Source: Candidatus Nealsoniibacteriota bacterium (GTDB lineage: Bacteria; Patescibacteriota; Minisyncoccia; Minisyncoccales; PWPS01). From it: DNA of 36,885 nucleotides. The stretch is taken from the NCBI GenBank assembly GCA_003551435.1, contig PUMQ01000011.1, positions 1-36,885 of the forward strand, given 5' to 3'. This document shows positions 1 through 9,525 of this stretch, piece after piece. Each line of letters opens with the position of its first letter. Positions within the stretch are counted from its first letter, which is position 1. The notes beneath the pieces were generated by a model that was not told where the DNA came from, did not search any database, and saw only the letters and a program-made list of their open reading frames with translations. A program made the translations under genes and the position numbers.

Positions 1-2
1 AA

Positions 3-113
3 TGGAAAACTGTTTATCAGTGGCTTGATTATTACAATTATCAAAGAATACACTTATCAATTAACGGATTAACGCCTGAAGAAAAGTTAAAAAGTGTTAC
101 CCTTGAGTGTTAA
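3..113 (+). pseudogene. C-terminal fragment of an IS481/IS3-like (rve/integrase-core) transposase, truncated by the window edge
   Basis: Frame 3 reads WKTVYQWLDYYNYQRIHLSINGLTPEEKLKSVTLEC*, typical of the C-terminus of rve-type transposases (W..YYN..R.H..L.G.TP..KL). Confidence 0.7.
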
Positions 114-134
114 CTATACAGAAAGGTGACAACA
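108..134. mobile_element. Putative right terminal inverted repeat of the IS element
   Basis: TGTTAACTATACAGAAAGGTGACAACA overlaps the transposase stop codon and ends in ACA; its reverse complement TGTTGTCACCTTTCTGTATAGTTAACA has the TGT start typical of IS481-like ends. The partner end is outside the window. Confidence 0.5.
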
Positions 135-153
135 CAATCAATTTAGTTATAAT
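126..153 (+). promoter_or_regulatory. Putative sigma70 promoter for coaD (GTGACA-N16-TATAAT), with the -35 box inside the IS end
   Basis: GTGACA 126-131, TATAAT 148-153, 16-nt spacer. Confidence 0.5.
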
Positions 154-174
154 AAACAAAGTGATAACTTAAGC

Positions 175-202
175 CTTTGCCGGGAAAAAATAAACGGCAA
201 AG
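175..202 (+). promoter_or_regulatory. Hairpin immediately upstream of the coaD start
   Basis: CTTTGCCG (175-182) and CGGCAAAG (195-202) are perfect inverted repeats, 6 nt before the ATG at 209. Confidence 0.5.
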
Positions 203-208
203 AAAAAA

Positions 209-655
209 ATGGAAAAAGAAACAAGAGTAGTTGCCGGAGGAACCTTTGACTCTTTCCATAAAGGCCACGAACATTTTCTAAAAAAAGCATCTTCTTTGGG
301 AAGAGTAAAGATAGGGCTTACTTCCGACAGAATGGCACGAGAAACGAAAGGAGAGGAAGTTGAAACGTATGAGGAAAGGAAGAAAAATTTACTGGATTTT
401 CTTCCGGAGGCGGAAGTGGAAAAAATTGAAGACCCCGTCGGCTTTGCCGTTGAAGAGGATTTTAATTACATTATTGTCTCTCCGGAAACCAGGAGCCGCG
501 CGGAGAGAATTAATACGGAAAGAAGGGAAGCCGGAAAAGGAGAGATAGAGATTGTGGAAGTTGACTTTGTGTTTGCCCAGAACGGAGAACCCATATCATC
601 CACAAAAATCAGAAATGGAGAAATAGACAGAGAGGGAAAGGTATTAACTCAGTAA
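209..655 (+). CDS. coaD: Phosphopantetheine adenylyltransferase, archaeal/eukaryotic-type (COG1019-like)
   Basis: GGTFDSFHKGHEHFLKKA nucleotidyltransferase motif, YEERKKNLLDFL, IIVSPETRSRAERIN, PISSTKIRNGEIDREGKVL. Confidence 0.82.
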   Translation: MEKETRVVAGGTFDSFHKGHEHFLKKASSLGRVKIGLTSDRMARETKGEEVETYEERKKNLLDFLPEAEVEKIEDPVGFAVEEDFNYIIVSPETRSRAERINTERREAGKGEIEIVEVDFVFAQNGEPISSTKIRNGEIDREGKVLTQ

Positions 656-667
656 AGTTATTTTTTA

Positions 668-967
668 ATGCCCACAAAGCAAATAATGGATTTCCGGGAG
701 ATTGAAAAAATACTCACGGAAGCTTTTCTTAAAAAAAGAAAGTTGGAGATTTATTATCCGCGAACGGAGACCAGTATTGAAGGATGGCGCAGGGTTGAGC
801 CGAAAAGCATTACTACCGATATCCCTCCAAACGGAGAGGTGCTGGTAATTGGAAAAGACAGGCTAAGCCCGGGCCATATTTTAAACGCTTACGATGAGCA
901 AAAAAAGGAAGAAAACGGAATGCGCTCGTTTATTATCGGGAAAATAAGGCGGGCGCGTTGTGCTTAA
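668..967 (+). CDS. Small WYL-like domain protein (start may be 686)
   Basis: AFLKKRKLEIYYPR...GWRRVEPKSI...RSFIIGKIRRAR resembles the WYL core (I.Y...RR.ePy.l...F...rI). Confidence 0.5.
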   Translation: MPTKQIMDFREIEKILTEAFLKKRKLEIYYPRTETSIEGWRRVEPKSITTDIPPNGEVLVIGKDRLSPGHILNAYDEQKKEENGMRSFIIGKIRRARCA

Positions 968-2400
968 AAAACCATATGGAAGCGTATTACAAAACAATCG
1001 TAGAAAAGGCAAACGACGCCATAATGCTAATAAAAGATGGATCCGTCAAATATGCTAATCCTTATGCGGGAAAGATTTTAGGATGCAAACCAGAAGAGAT
1101 TAACGGGGAAGAATTTCTAGATTTTGTAGCCGAAGAGCACAAGGAAAAGGCAAAAAAAAGTTTAGAAGAAAGCGTTTTAGAAGAAGAAACCTTTCCTTAT
1201 GAAGCGGAACTCCGGAAAAAAAGCGGTGAGACAATACCGGTGGAAATCCACGTTCGGAAAATAAAATACCACAAGGAAGAAGCAGACATTGTCTTTATAC
1301 GGCACATAAGAGCGAGGAAAAAAGTAGAAAGGATTTTTGAAGAGCAAGAGAAAAGATTCCAAGACCTTGCCGACAATACTCCCGATATAATCGCTCGTTT
1401 TGACGAAGAATGCCGGTACGTATATGTTAATAAGGCGGCAGAGCAGATTTTCGGTATTCCTAAAAAGGAATTCTTTTGGAAAACCGACGAAGATCTTAAC
1501 TTGGGAGGAGAACGGGCAAAAGCGTTCAAAGACGCCATTTTATCGGTTTTTAAAAATAAAGAGAAAAAGACTTTTTACAGTGAAGCGGTAATACAGGGTG
1601 AAAAGAGATATTATTATACCGTTCTTCTCCCGGAATTTTTTAATGACGGAGAAGTTAAATCGGTGCTTAGTATCACAAGAGATATTACAGAGATAAAAGA
1701 AGTTGATCAAATAAAATCGGAATTTATTTCCATTACTTCCCACCAGCTTCGCTCTCCGCTTTCGGTGATAAACTGGTGTTCCCTCTCTCTTTTAAGGGAA
1801 GATGTCGGGAAAATTAACGAAGAGCAAAAAGAGTATCTCGGAAGAATATACGAATCGGTAAGAAAGCTGGTTAAAATTACGGACGTGTTTTTAAATACCA
1901 CCATGATAGATCTTGAAATGTTTGTTTTTTCTCCCAGAAAAACCGATTTAGCGCTTGAGTTTCAAAAAATAGAACGAGAATTTGAAGAAATTATAAAAAA
2001 GAGAAAGATTCATTTTCAAAAAGAATTAGAAGGCAGTCTCTCTGTCAAAATTGATTCCCGGGTTTTTAAAATTATTTGTCGCGGACTTATTTCCAACGCT
2101 CTGGACTACACAAGCAAAAAAGGGAGAGTTTACTTCCGCATGAAAAAAGAGGAAGGGAAGATATTTATGGAAATCGGAGATGACGGGTGCGGAATTTCTT
2201 TTGGGGATCGGGAAAGAATATTTACCAAATTTTACCGGTCCGAAACAGCGAGAAACATTAAAGCATACGGAACGGGACTGGATCTGTATCTTATAAAATC
2301 CCTTCTTGCCAAAATAGAAGGAGAGATAAAACTGGAGTCTCCCAATCCTATGTTCGGCAAAGGAACGGTTTTCTACGTGTCCATACCGGTGTCCGACTAA
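958..2400 (+). CDS. PAS-domain sensor histidine kinase with no obvious transmembrane segment (start may be 976)
   Basis: Two PAS-like segments; HisKA box SEFISITSHQLRSPLSVINW; HATPase N box NALDYTSKKG, DDGCGIS, GTGLDLYLIKSL. Confidence 0.88.
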   Translation: MCLKNHMEAYYKTIVEKANDAIMLIKDGSVKYANPYAGKILGCKPEEINGEEFLDFVAEEHKEKAKKSLEESVLEEETFPYEAELRKKSGETIPVEIHVRKIKYHKEEADIVFIRHIRARKKVERIFEEQEKRFQDLADNTPDIIARFDEECRYVYVNKAAEQIFGIPKKEFFWKTDEDLNLGGERAKAFKDAILSVFKNKEKKTFYSEAVIQGEKRYYYTVLLPEFFNDGEVKSVLSITRDITEIKEVDQIKSEFISITSHQLRSPLSVINWCSLSLLREDVGKINEEQKEYLGRIYESVRKLVKITDVFLNTTMIDLEMFVFSPRKTDLALEFQKIEREFEEIIKKRKIHFQKELEGSLSVKIDSRVFKIICRGLISNALDYTSKKGRVYFRMKKEEGKIFMEIGDDGCGISFGDRERIFTKFYRSETARNIKAYGTGLDLYLIKSLLAKIEGEIKLESPNPMFGKGTVFYVSIPVSD

Positions 2401-2410
2401 TATTAAAAAA

Positions 2411-5400
2411 ATGAGCTCCCGGACAAAAAAAAGGGCAACTCCCGCCAGAGGGAGCTATCAGAAAAGGTACAAGAAACTCGATGCTGGGCAAAAAATGGCA
2501 GTGGATTATATTGACGGGCCGCTTCTTATTATTGCCGGGCCAGGGACCGGCAAAACGGAGGTTTTGGGATTAAGAGCAGGAAATATACTAAAAAAAACGG
2601 ACGTTCCTCCGGAAAGTATTCTTTGTTTAACTTATACCGAAGCGGCTTCTTCAAATATGCGGGAACGGTTGATTGATCTTATGGGAGAAGACGGATACAG
2701 AATTTCCGTGCACACTTTTCACGGATTTTGCCAAAAAATAATTGAGTCTTATCCGGAATACTTTTTTAAAAGCGCTTTTTTTAACGTGGCAGACGAGGCG
2801 GTAAAAACGGAATTTTTGGAAGAAATAATAAGTAAACTGAATCACACGGATCCTTTTGCGGGCAAGCACCCCAAAGAAGGCTATATCCACCTTAAAAACA
2901 TAAAAGAGGCCATCGAAAATATAAAAAAGAGCGGGCTTACCTCTCAAGAGTTTGGAGCGCTTCTTAAAGAAAACAAAGCGTTTCTTAGAAAAACAAAAAA
3001 AAGGGTAAACGAAATTTTCGGCCAACGGGTGCAAAAAGGCCTGATCCCGGAAATAAGACGTTTTCTCCGGGAGATAGAAAACGAAGAAAAAGCACCGGGG
3101 CGGGCAAGAAGCCTTTCTTCTACTGTCTTTTTTTCGCTTTCTTTGGCCCTTGAGGCGGACGGTACGGAAAAAATTTCTTTATGGAAAAAAAGGTGGACGA
3201 GAAAAATGGGTAAAAAGACGGTTTTAAAAGACCTGTATAAAATAGAGAGGGTGGAGAGTTTGGCAAACATTTACGAAAAATATGAAAAGAAAATGCAACG
3301 CGAAGGGTACTATGATTTCCAAGATATGCTGATTGGAGCGGTTTTGGAGATAGAAAAAAATGAATCTTTAAGAAGTGATCTTAAAGAAAAGTACCTGTAC
3401 TTTTTAGCCGATGAGTTCCAGGATACAAACGGAGTTCAAATGCGTATTTTAAATTCACTTACTAAAGAAGATGTTGACGAAAAACCCAACCTTTGTGTAG
3501 TGGGAGACGATGACCAGGCCATTTACCGGTTTCAAGGAGCGGAGATATCCAATATTCTGGACTTTAAAAGAAACTATCCAAAAGCGAAAGTAATAACTCT
3601 TAACAGAAATTACCGCTCAAAGAGAGAAATTATCAGCGCGGCAAGAGGAGTGATTGTAAAAGGGGAAGAGCGGCTGGAAAATTTAATGCCCGGGATTAGA
3701 AAAGATTTTTTTCCCGAGAGGGAGGGAAAGGGCAGTGTTTCTTACTATCTTTTCGGAAAAAAAGAAGAAGAGTTTACTTTTTTGGCCCGGGAAATAAAAA
3801 GGGAGATAAAAAAGGGGAAAAAGCCGCCAGATATCGCTGTTATCGGGAGAAGACATAAAACGCTAAAAGAAGCAGAGCCCTTTCTTGCCTCTCTCAACGT
3901 GCCTTTTTACTCGGAAAGAAAAGATAATGTTCTGGAAAAAGAGCATGTCAGACAACTGATAACTCTTGTAAGATTTGCCGTTTGTTTTCCCGATGAAAGA
4001 GAAAAAGCAGAGCAACTCTTGCCCGAAATCTTAAGTTTTCCTTTTTGGAAAATAAAAAGAGAAAAAATTATCGAAATGTCACTTCGAGCGTATGAAAAAA
4101 GAAAATCCTGGATTTGGTGTTTTAGAAACGAAAAAGGACTAAAAAGCGCGGCTGAATTTCTGACAAACCTCTCTTTAAAAGCAAAACACAAATCCTTAGA
4201 AGAGATTATTGAGATGATTATTTCAGGGCTTTTTAAAGAATACTATTTTTCGGAGGAGATGCTCAAAAAAAATACGGGAAAGTATCTTGACTTCCTTTCT
4301 TCTTTGTTGTTTTTCACAGAGCAAGTAAAAGACTATAAAAAAGGGAAGTTTATAAAAGCAAAAGACTTGATAAATTTTGTGGAAATTCACGAAAAAAACG
4401 AAATACCTCTTCTCAATAAGAACCCTCTTACCCTGGATGATAAGAGCATCTCTCTTATTACCGCTCATGGCGCTAAAGGCAAAGAGTTCGATATTGTTTT
4501 TGTAATAAACTCCAACAAAGAAGAGTGGGATGAGAAAAGAGGCGGGAGAGGAGTAACTCTTCCCGGAAATCTGCCTTTCCAGCCTGCCGGAGATGAAAAG
4601 GACGACAGGTTGCGCCTTTTCTATGTAGCTCTTTCCAGAGCGAGAGATTCACTTTTCTTTCTCTCGCATGAAAAAAAAGAAGATGGAAGAAAAGCGTCGC
4701 CTCTCGAGTTTTTGGAAGGAGTAGGGGGCCGGAAGAAAACGGAGGAAGCGGACGTGAAAGCAATTGAATCTTCTCTTTTTTATGCCCCTCCTTTTAATAG
4801 AAAAGAAGCAGGGCTTCTTAAATCTTTTGTAAGGGATTATAAGATCAGCCCCACCGGGCTTAATAAATTTTTAGACGTAACCGATTACGGTCCCCGTGTT
4901 TTTCTTGAAGAAAATATTTTACGTTTCCCAAGGAAAAAAACGCCCTCTCTCTCATACGGAACCGCTGTCCACAGGACTATAAAGGAGATTTATGTTGAGA
5001 TAAGGAAGGGAAAAAGATTTCCTTCAAAAACAAAGATAATGAAACTTTTCAAGGAATATTTAAAAAAAGAAAGGTTGCCGGAAGAAGAATTTAAGAAACT
5101 GTTAAAACAGGGGGAGGAAGAGGTTACTTATTTTTGCAGAGAGAAAAAGGAGGATTTTTCTCCTCACCATCTGATTGAAAAAGATTTTCAGGGAGAAGAT
5201 TGTTTTTTGGGGGAAACAAAAATTACAGGAAAGATAGATAAGATAGTTCAAGAAGGAAGGGAAGTAAGGGTCTTTGATCTGAAGACGGGAAAGCCGTTGT
5301 CCGGATGGAAGGGAAAAACCAAACATGAAAAAATAAACGCGTGGCGATACAGAAACCAACTTATTTTTTATAAAATATTGATTGACTCCTCCAAAAAATT

Positions 5401-5641
5401 TAAAAAGAAAAATTTTGTTAAAGAGGGTTATCTTGAATTTTTAAAGCCCGGTGATGACGGAAGAATAGCCACCCTTCCTTTAGAGATAGAGAAAGGTGAA
5501 GAAGAAAGAGTAAAAGCGATTATAGAAGCGGTAGGGCAGAAGATTAGAAAGAATGACTTTCCTTGTATAAAAAAGTACAAAAAATTCGGATTCAAGGGAA
5601 TAAAGATGTTTGAGGAAGACCTTATTAAGAGAAAAATATAA
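2411..5641 (+). CDS. UvrD/PcrA-like SF1A helicase with C-terminal PD-(D/E)XK (RecB/AddA-like) nuclease domain
   Basis: Walker A IAGPGTGKTEVL; LADEFQDTN; VVGDDDQAIYRFQGA; LNRNYRS; LITAHGAKGKEFDIVFV; LRLFYVALSRA; C-terminal GTAVHRTIKEIY...GKIDKIVQ...VFDLKTGK. Confidence 0.9.
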   Translation: MSSRTKKRATPARGSYQKRYKKLDAGQKMAVDYIDGPLLIIAGPGTGKTEVLGLRAGNILKKTDVPPESILCLTYTEAASSNMRERLIDLMGEDGYRISVHTFHGFCQKIIESYPEYFFKSAFFNVADEAVKTEFLEEIISKLNHTDPFAGKHPKEGYIHLKNIKEAIENIKKSGLTSQEFGALLKENKAFLRKTKKRVNEIFGQRVQKGLIPEIRRFLREIENEEKAPGRARSLSSTVFFSLSLALEADGTEKISLWKKRWTRKMGKKTVLKDLYKIERVESLANIYEKYEKKMQREGYYDFQDMLIGAVLEIEKNESLRSDLKEKYLYFLADEFQDTNGVQMRILNSLTKEDVDEKPNLCVVGDDDQAIYRFQGAEISNILDFKRNYPKAKVITLNRNYRSKREIISAARGVIVKGEERLENLMPGIRKDFFPEREGKGSVSYYLFGKKEEEFTFLAREIKREIKKGKKPPDIAVIGRRHKTLKEAEPFLASLNVPFYSERKDNVLEKEHVRQLITLVRFAVCFPDEREKAEQLLPEILSFPFWKIKREKIIEMSLRAYEKRKSWIWCFRNEKGLKSAAEFLTNLSLKAKHKSLEEIIEMIISGLFKEYYFSEEMLKKNTGKYLDFLSSLLFFTEQVKDYKKGKFIKAKDLINFVEIHEKNEIPLLNKNPLTLDDKSISLITAHGAKGKEFDIVFVINSNKEEWDEKRGGRGVTLPGNLPFQPAGDEKDDRLRLFYVALSRARDSLFFLSHEKKEDGRKASPLEFLEGVGGRKKTEEADVKAIESSLFYAPPFNRKEAGLLKSFVRDYKISPTGLNKFLDVTDYGPRVFLEENILRFPRKKTPSLSYGTAVHRTIKEIYVEIRKGKRFPSKTKIMKLFKEYLKKERLPEEEFKKLLKQGEEEVTYFCREKKEDFSPHHLIEKDFQGEDCFLGETKITGKIDKIVQEGREVRVFDLKTGKPLSGWKGKTKHEKINAWRYRNQLIFYKILIDSSKKFKKKNFVKEGYLEFLKPGDDGRIATLPLEIEKGEEERVKAIIEAVGQKIRKNDFPCIKKYKKFGFKGIKMFEEDLIKRKI

Positions 5642-5648
5642 GCAATTT

Positions 5649-6695
5649 ATGAAGAAAAGAATCATACTGCATATCGATATGGACTATTTTTTCGCCCAGA
5701 TTGAAGAAAGGGAAAACCCGCAGTTTAAAGGAAAGCCGATTGTTGTGGGCGCCGATCCGAGAGGGGGGAAGGGAAGAGGAGTTGTATCAACTGCCAATTA
5801 TGAAGCGAGAAGTTTTGGGATAAAATCGGCTACGCCCATATCGCGGGCCTTCCGGCTTTGCCCCCAAGCAGTATTTTTGCCGGTTAATATGGATTTTTAT
5901 GAAAAAGTGTCTTTATCCGTTTTCAAAATAGTAAGCAAAAAGGCGAAAAAAGTGGAAAAAGTTTCTCTTGATGAAGCTTACCTTGACCTTTCGGACAAGT
6001 GCCGAAGCTACAAAGAGGCCGAAAAAGTGGGTGAGGAAATAAAAAAAGAAATCTATAAAAAAGAGCGGTTAACCTGCACTGTTGGCATTGGAGAAAACAA
6101 AATGATGGCAAAAATTGCTTGTGAGCTTGCAAAACCGGATGGGCTAAAAGTCATTAAGCCCTCTCAGACAAAAAAAATAATTGAAGAGATGCCCCTGGAA
6201 ACCATTCCCGGGATAGGCCCGAAAACGAAAGAAGCAATCCAAAAATATCTCAAAAAAAAGAATGCGAAAATAAAAGATGCCCGGAAAATTAAAAAAGAAA
6301 AACTGATAGATCTTTTTGGCAAAAGGGGAGATGATTTCTACCACAAGTTGCGAGGAGTTGACAACTCTCTTGTAGAGGGAGAAAGAAAGGCGAAGTCCGT
6401 TGGAAAAGAGCATACCTTCCAAAAGGACACGAGAGATCCAGAAAAAATCATAAAAGTTTTTAGGAGGCTCGTAGGAGATGTTTACCGGCAGGCAAAAGAA
6501 GAAAAAATAAAAGGGCTGGTTGTTGTTTGCCGCTTTGAAGACTTTGAAACTCACACCAAGCAAGCCTCTTTTGAGCCGGGAAATTACAAAGAAGATTTTT
6601 TATACAAGAAAGGAGTTTCTCTCCTTTTGCGGTTTTTAACCCGAAGTAATAAAAAAATCCGCCTTATCGGTTTCCGGGTTTCTCTTCCAGAGTAA
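5649..6695 (+). CDS. dinB: DNA polymerase IV (Y-family)
   Basis: MKKRIILHIDMDYFFAQIEERENP, GVVSTANYEARSFGIKSATPISRAFRLCP, VSLDEAYLDLS, TCTVGIGENKMMAKIACELAKPDGL; internal ATG at 5649 is the likely start. Confidence 0.93.
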   Translation: MKKRIILHIDMDYFFAQIEERENPQFKGKPIVVGADPRGGKGRGVVSTANYEARSFGIKSATPISRAFRLCPQAVFLPVNMDFYEKVSLSVFKIVSKKAKKVEKVSLDEAYLDLSDKCRSYKEAEKVGEEIKKEIYKKERLTCTVGIGENKMMAKIACELAKPDGLKVIKPSQTKKIIEEMPLETIPGIGPKTKEAIQKYLKKKNAKIKDARKIKKEKLIDLFGKRGDDFYHKLRGVDNSLVEGERKAKSVGKEHTFQKDTRDPEKIIKVFRRLVGDVYRQAKEEKIKGLVVVCRFEDFETHTKQASFEPGNYKEDFLYKKGVSLLLRFLTRSNKKIRLIGFRVSLPE

Positions 6696-6772
6696 GAGTG
6701 AAAAATGTTTGCCAAAACAAAAGCGAAAGTTTATACTTTCCCGGAAGCGTTATAAAAACATCAAAAAATAAA

Positions 6773-8077
6773 ATGACAGAAGTTCTTAAAAAATACAAAC
6801 TGGGAGGGGAAAACCCGGTTACCGTTTCCCAGTATATCGGGTTTCTAAATGAGGTCCTAAAAAGAATAAGTGCCCGAGTCGTTGGAGAAGTAACGGAGGT
6901 AAAAGAAGATAGCAGAGGGCATGTGTGGTTTTCTCTCGGAGACAAGGAAGAAGAAAGCACTTTGGGGTGCGTTATTTGGAAATCAACCTATAGGATGTGT
7001 GGGGTTAAAATTGAGGAAGGAATGGAAGTGGTTGTTTCCGGGTACGCGGATGTTTATCCTTTAAGGGGGACTTTAAAATTTAAGGCGGAAACGGTAGAGC
7101 TTGTCGGAGAAGGAGCGCTTAAAAAAGCGTATGAAAAATTGAAAGAAAAGCTCACCAAGGAGGGGTTGTTTGACAAAGAAGTAAAAAGGGCTATTCCGCG
7201 GTATCCGCAAAAAATAGGAGTGATAACCTCGGTGAAAGGAGCGGCTATCCACGACTTCACAAGCAACCTGGGGAAGTTTGGTTTTAAAGTCTACATGTGT
7301 GATTCAAGAGTGGAAGGGCAAGAGGCGGTAACCGACCTACTGCATTCGCTGAAAATAATGAAAGAAATAAGGCCGGACGTATTGGTAATTACAAGAGGAG
7401 GAGGGTCTCTTCAATCTCTCATGGCCTTTGATAATGAAATGCTGGTAAGAAAGATTAGGAGCTTTCCGGCTCCGGTGATAGCGGGAATCGGCCACCATGA
7501 GGACATTACTCTTGCGGCCTTGGCGGCCGATGTTTCCGAATCTACTCCTACTGCGGCCGCGGTTCGGTTATCGGAAGGATTTCGGGAAGCAAAAGAAACC
7601 GTCTCCTTATACCAATCGAAAATTGAAGAAATATTCAAGGAAACACTTTACGGGAAAAAAGAAAAAATCAACCGCTATGTGGAAACGGTAAGGGACTTTT
7701 TCCAAAAAACAATTGAAGAGTATAAAGCAAGCGAAGAAAGAATAAAAAGAATTGTTTTTAATGCGGATTACTGGATTAAAACAGGCGAAGAAAAAATAAA
7801 AAGAGATGCCAAAGAAATCAATTTTTCATTTGATTTGGCGGTGCAAAATATAAAAAAAGAGATCCGGCGGAACGAGGAGGTTATTCTGGCAAACAATCCG
7901 GAAAAACAACTTCGTTTAGGGTATGCTATAATGAAGAAAGAAGGAAAGGTTGTAAAAAGCGTTAAGGCTCTCAAAAAAGGAGACCGAGTAGAAACGGTGG
8001 TTTCCGACGGGAAGGCTGGCTCGGAGATAAAAAAAATAACACATTTTTCTTCCCGGAAAAACAATTACAAACAGTAG
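6773..8077 (+). CDS. xseA: Exodeoxyribonuclease VII large subunit (ORF opens at 6698)
   Basis: OB-fold then PQKIGVITSVKGAAIHDF, VLVITRGGGSLQSLMAFDNE, PVIAGIGHHEDITLAALAADVSESTPTAAA. Confidence 0.93.
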   Translation: MTEVLKKYKLGGENPVTVSQYIGFLNEVLKRISARVVGEVTEVKEDSRGHVWFSLGDKEEESTLGCVIWKSTYRMCGVKIEEGMEVVVSGYADVYPLRGTLKFKAETVELVGEGALKKAYEKLKEKLTKEGLFDKEVKRAIPRYPQKIGVITSVKGAAIHDFTSNLGKFGFKVYMCDSRVEGQEAVTDLLHSLKIMKEIRPDVLVITRGGGSLQSLMAFDNEMLVRKIRSFPAPVIAGIGHHEDITLAALAADVSESTPTAAAVRLSEGFREAKETVSLYQSKIEEIFKETLYGKKEKINRYVETVRDFFQKTIEEYKASEERIKRIVFNADYWIKTGEEKIKRDAKEINFSFDLAVQNIKKEIRRNEEVILANNPEKQLRLGYAIMKKEGKVVKSVKALKKGDRVETVVSDGKAGSEIKKITHFSSRKNNYKQ

Positions 8078-8105
8078 TTTTAAAATAAACTAAACTTTTA
8101 AAAAT

Positions 8106-8330
8106 ATGCCCCAAAAAAATAACCTTAGTGAAAATCTCAAAAAATTATCTCAAGTAGCCGAGTGGTTTGAAAAACAAGAAGATATTGATATTGAGGAGGC
8201 GCTTAAAAAAGTAAAGGAAGCGGTAGGAGTAATAAAAGAAAGCAAAAAAAGGCTTAAAGAAATAGAAAACGAGTTTCGTGAAGTGAGAAAAGAATTGGAG
8301 GAAAACAAAGAAGAGGCGGAAAAGGGCTAA
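8106..8330 (+). CDS. xseB: Exodeoxyribonuclease VII small subunit
   Basis: LSENLKKLSQVAEWFEKQEDIDIEEALKKVKEAV, size and position directly after xseA. Confidence 0.8.
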   Translation: MPQKNNLSENLKKLSQVAEWFEKQEDIDIEEALKKVKEAVGVIKESKKRLKEIENEFREVRKELEENKEEAEKG

Positions 8331-8417
8331 AAAACTTTCTTTTTTTGGTTTTTCTGCTAGACTAAATGACATAAAAATCAGGGTCGTAAATAAATTATTT
8401 ATAAGGAAAATAAAAAA

Positions 8418-8690
8418 ATGAGCAGTAAAAAAATACTTTTAGTTGTCGTAGGAATTTATTTTACTTTTTGTGCCATTTTGCACTTTGTTAGAATGGCATT
8501 TGAGATGGATGTTATTATCGGGAGATTTTATCTTCCTTCGTGGGCAAGTGCGGCCCTTATTATCTTTTCTGTGATTGTGGTTTACCAGGTGTGTAAAATT
8601 ATAAAAGAAGAAAAGAAGAAAAGCACTACGGAGACTGTGGCCGAAGAGAAAGAAGATAAGCCCGAAGAGAATGAAGAAGAGAATTATTAA
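8418..8690 (+). CDS. Small two-TM membrane protein with acidic C-terminal tail, unknown function
   Basis: Two hydrophobic stretches (ILLVVVGIYFTFCAILHFV, ASAALIIFSVIVVYQVC) and tail KEDKPEENEEENY. Confidence 0.65.
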   Translation: MSSKKILLVVVGIYFTFCAILHFVRMAFEMDVIIGRFYLPSWASAALIIFSVIVVYQVCKIIKEEKKKSTTETVAEEKEDKPEENEEENY

Positions 8691-8705
8691 TTAAAATTAC
8701 CAAAT

Positions 8706-9401
8706 ATGCCTTTTTACAAACAACCATGGGTCTGGATTATTGCTTTTTCGGTGGTAGTAGCCGGAGGAGTTTTTGTCTTGCGGGGGGAAGACGTGTTTCT
8801 TTCAAGAGATGAAGTTGTAATAGCAGTAAATGAAGAGGAGATGACAAGAAGAGAGTTTGATATAATTTTTAAAAATATTCAGGAAAGATATCTTCAAACG
8901 ATGGGAGAAGAGGAGACAGCGAAATTTACCGAAGAGATTAAAGAAGAGGCCAAAAATGCAGCCGTAGAACAGCTTCTGTTTGTAAGTTATGCAAAAAGCG
9001 AAGGAATAGAGATAAGCAGAGAAGAGGTAGAAGAGTTTTATCTGGAGGTTATTGAGGCGGATCCGGGGGTTGCTACCAAGGAAGATATCCTAAAAATATG
9101 GGAAGGCGAGGGTTTCCGCGAGGAAGATGCTGACAAGCAAGTAAAGTCTGCCCTTATGTATGAAAAAATTTATGATAAATATCTAGAGGAGATTGAGATT
9201 ACGGAAGAAGAGATAGAAGAGGCCTACAGGGATTACTTAGCTTGGGTGGACGAGGTAGGGGCACCGGAGGGAGAGGTAATGGAATTTAATGAAATTAAGG
9301 AAGAGTTGAAGGAATTTGTTTCCCAGGAAAAAATTTACCGGATAATTGAAGAAGAGATTGAGAAATTCAGAGAAGAAAGCGACATCCGGATATTCTTGTA
9401 A
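8706..9401 (+). CDS. Membrane-anchored SurA N-terminal-like protein without an obvious PPIase domain
   Basis: N-terminal TM (WVWIIAFSVVVAGGVFVL); VIAVNEEEMTRREFDIIFKNIQ...AVEQLLFVSYAKSEGIEISREEVEEF. Confidence 0.65.
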   Translation: MPFYKQPWVWIIAFSVVVAGGVFVLRGEDVFLSRDEVVIAVNEEEMTRREFDIIFKNIQERYLQTMGEEETAKFTEEIKEEAKNAAVEQLLFVSYAKSEGIEISREEVEEFYLEVIEADPGVATKEDILKIWEGEGFREEDADKQVKSALMYEKIYDKYLEEIEITEEEIEEAYRDYLAWVDEVGAPEGEVMEFNEIKEELKEFVSQEKIYRIIEEEIEKFREESDIRIFL

Positions 9402-9525
9402 AAAGGAAAGTTTGGTAGACTATTTTCGTTTTTTTATTCTCACAGTTTTTAAGGCCGGTTTTTGTTTCTCTTGATTTCCTATAAAAACAAGCAGAGACTG
9501 TTTTTGGTGAGTAAATCTTTATTTT

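Noticed and set aside
1177-5665. Many minus-strand ORFs (60-150 aa) overlapping the histidine kinase, helicase and other plus-strand genes
   Set aside because: Low-complexity F/S/L-rich translations antisense to A-rich coding sequence, with no recognisable domains; shadow ORFs.
9402-9525. 124-nt intergenic region as a possible ncRNA
   Set aside because: Only weak, scattered inverted repeats (CTCAC...GTGAG) and extended -10-like TGGTAGACT; not enough to call an RNA gene.
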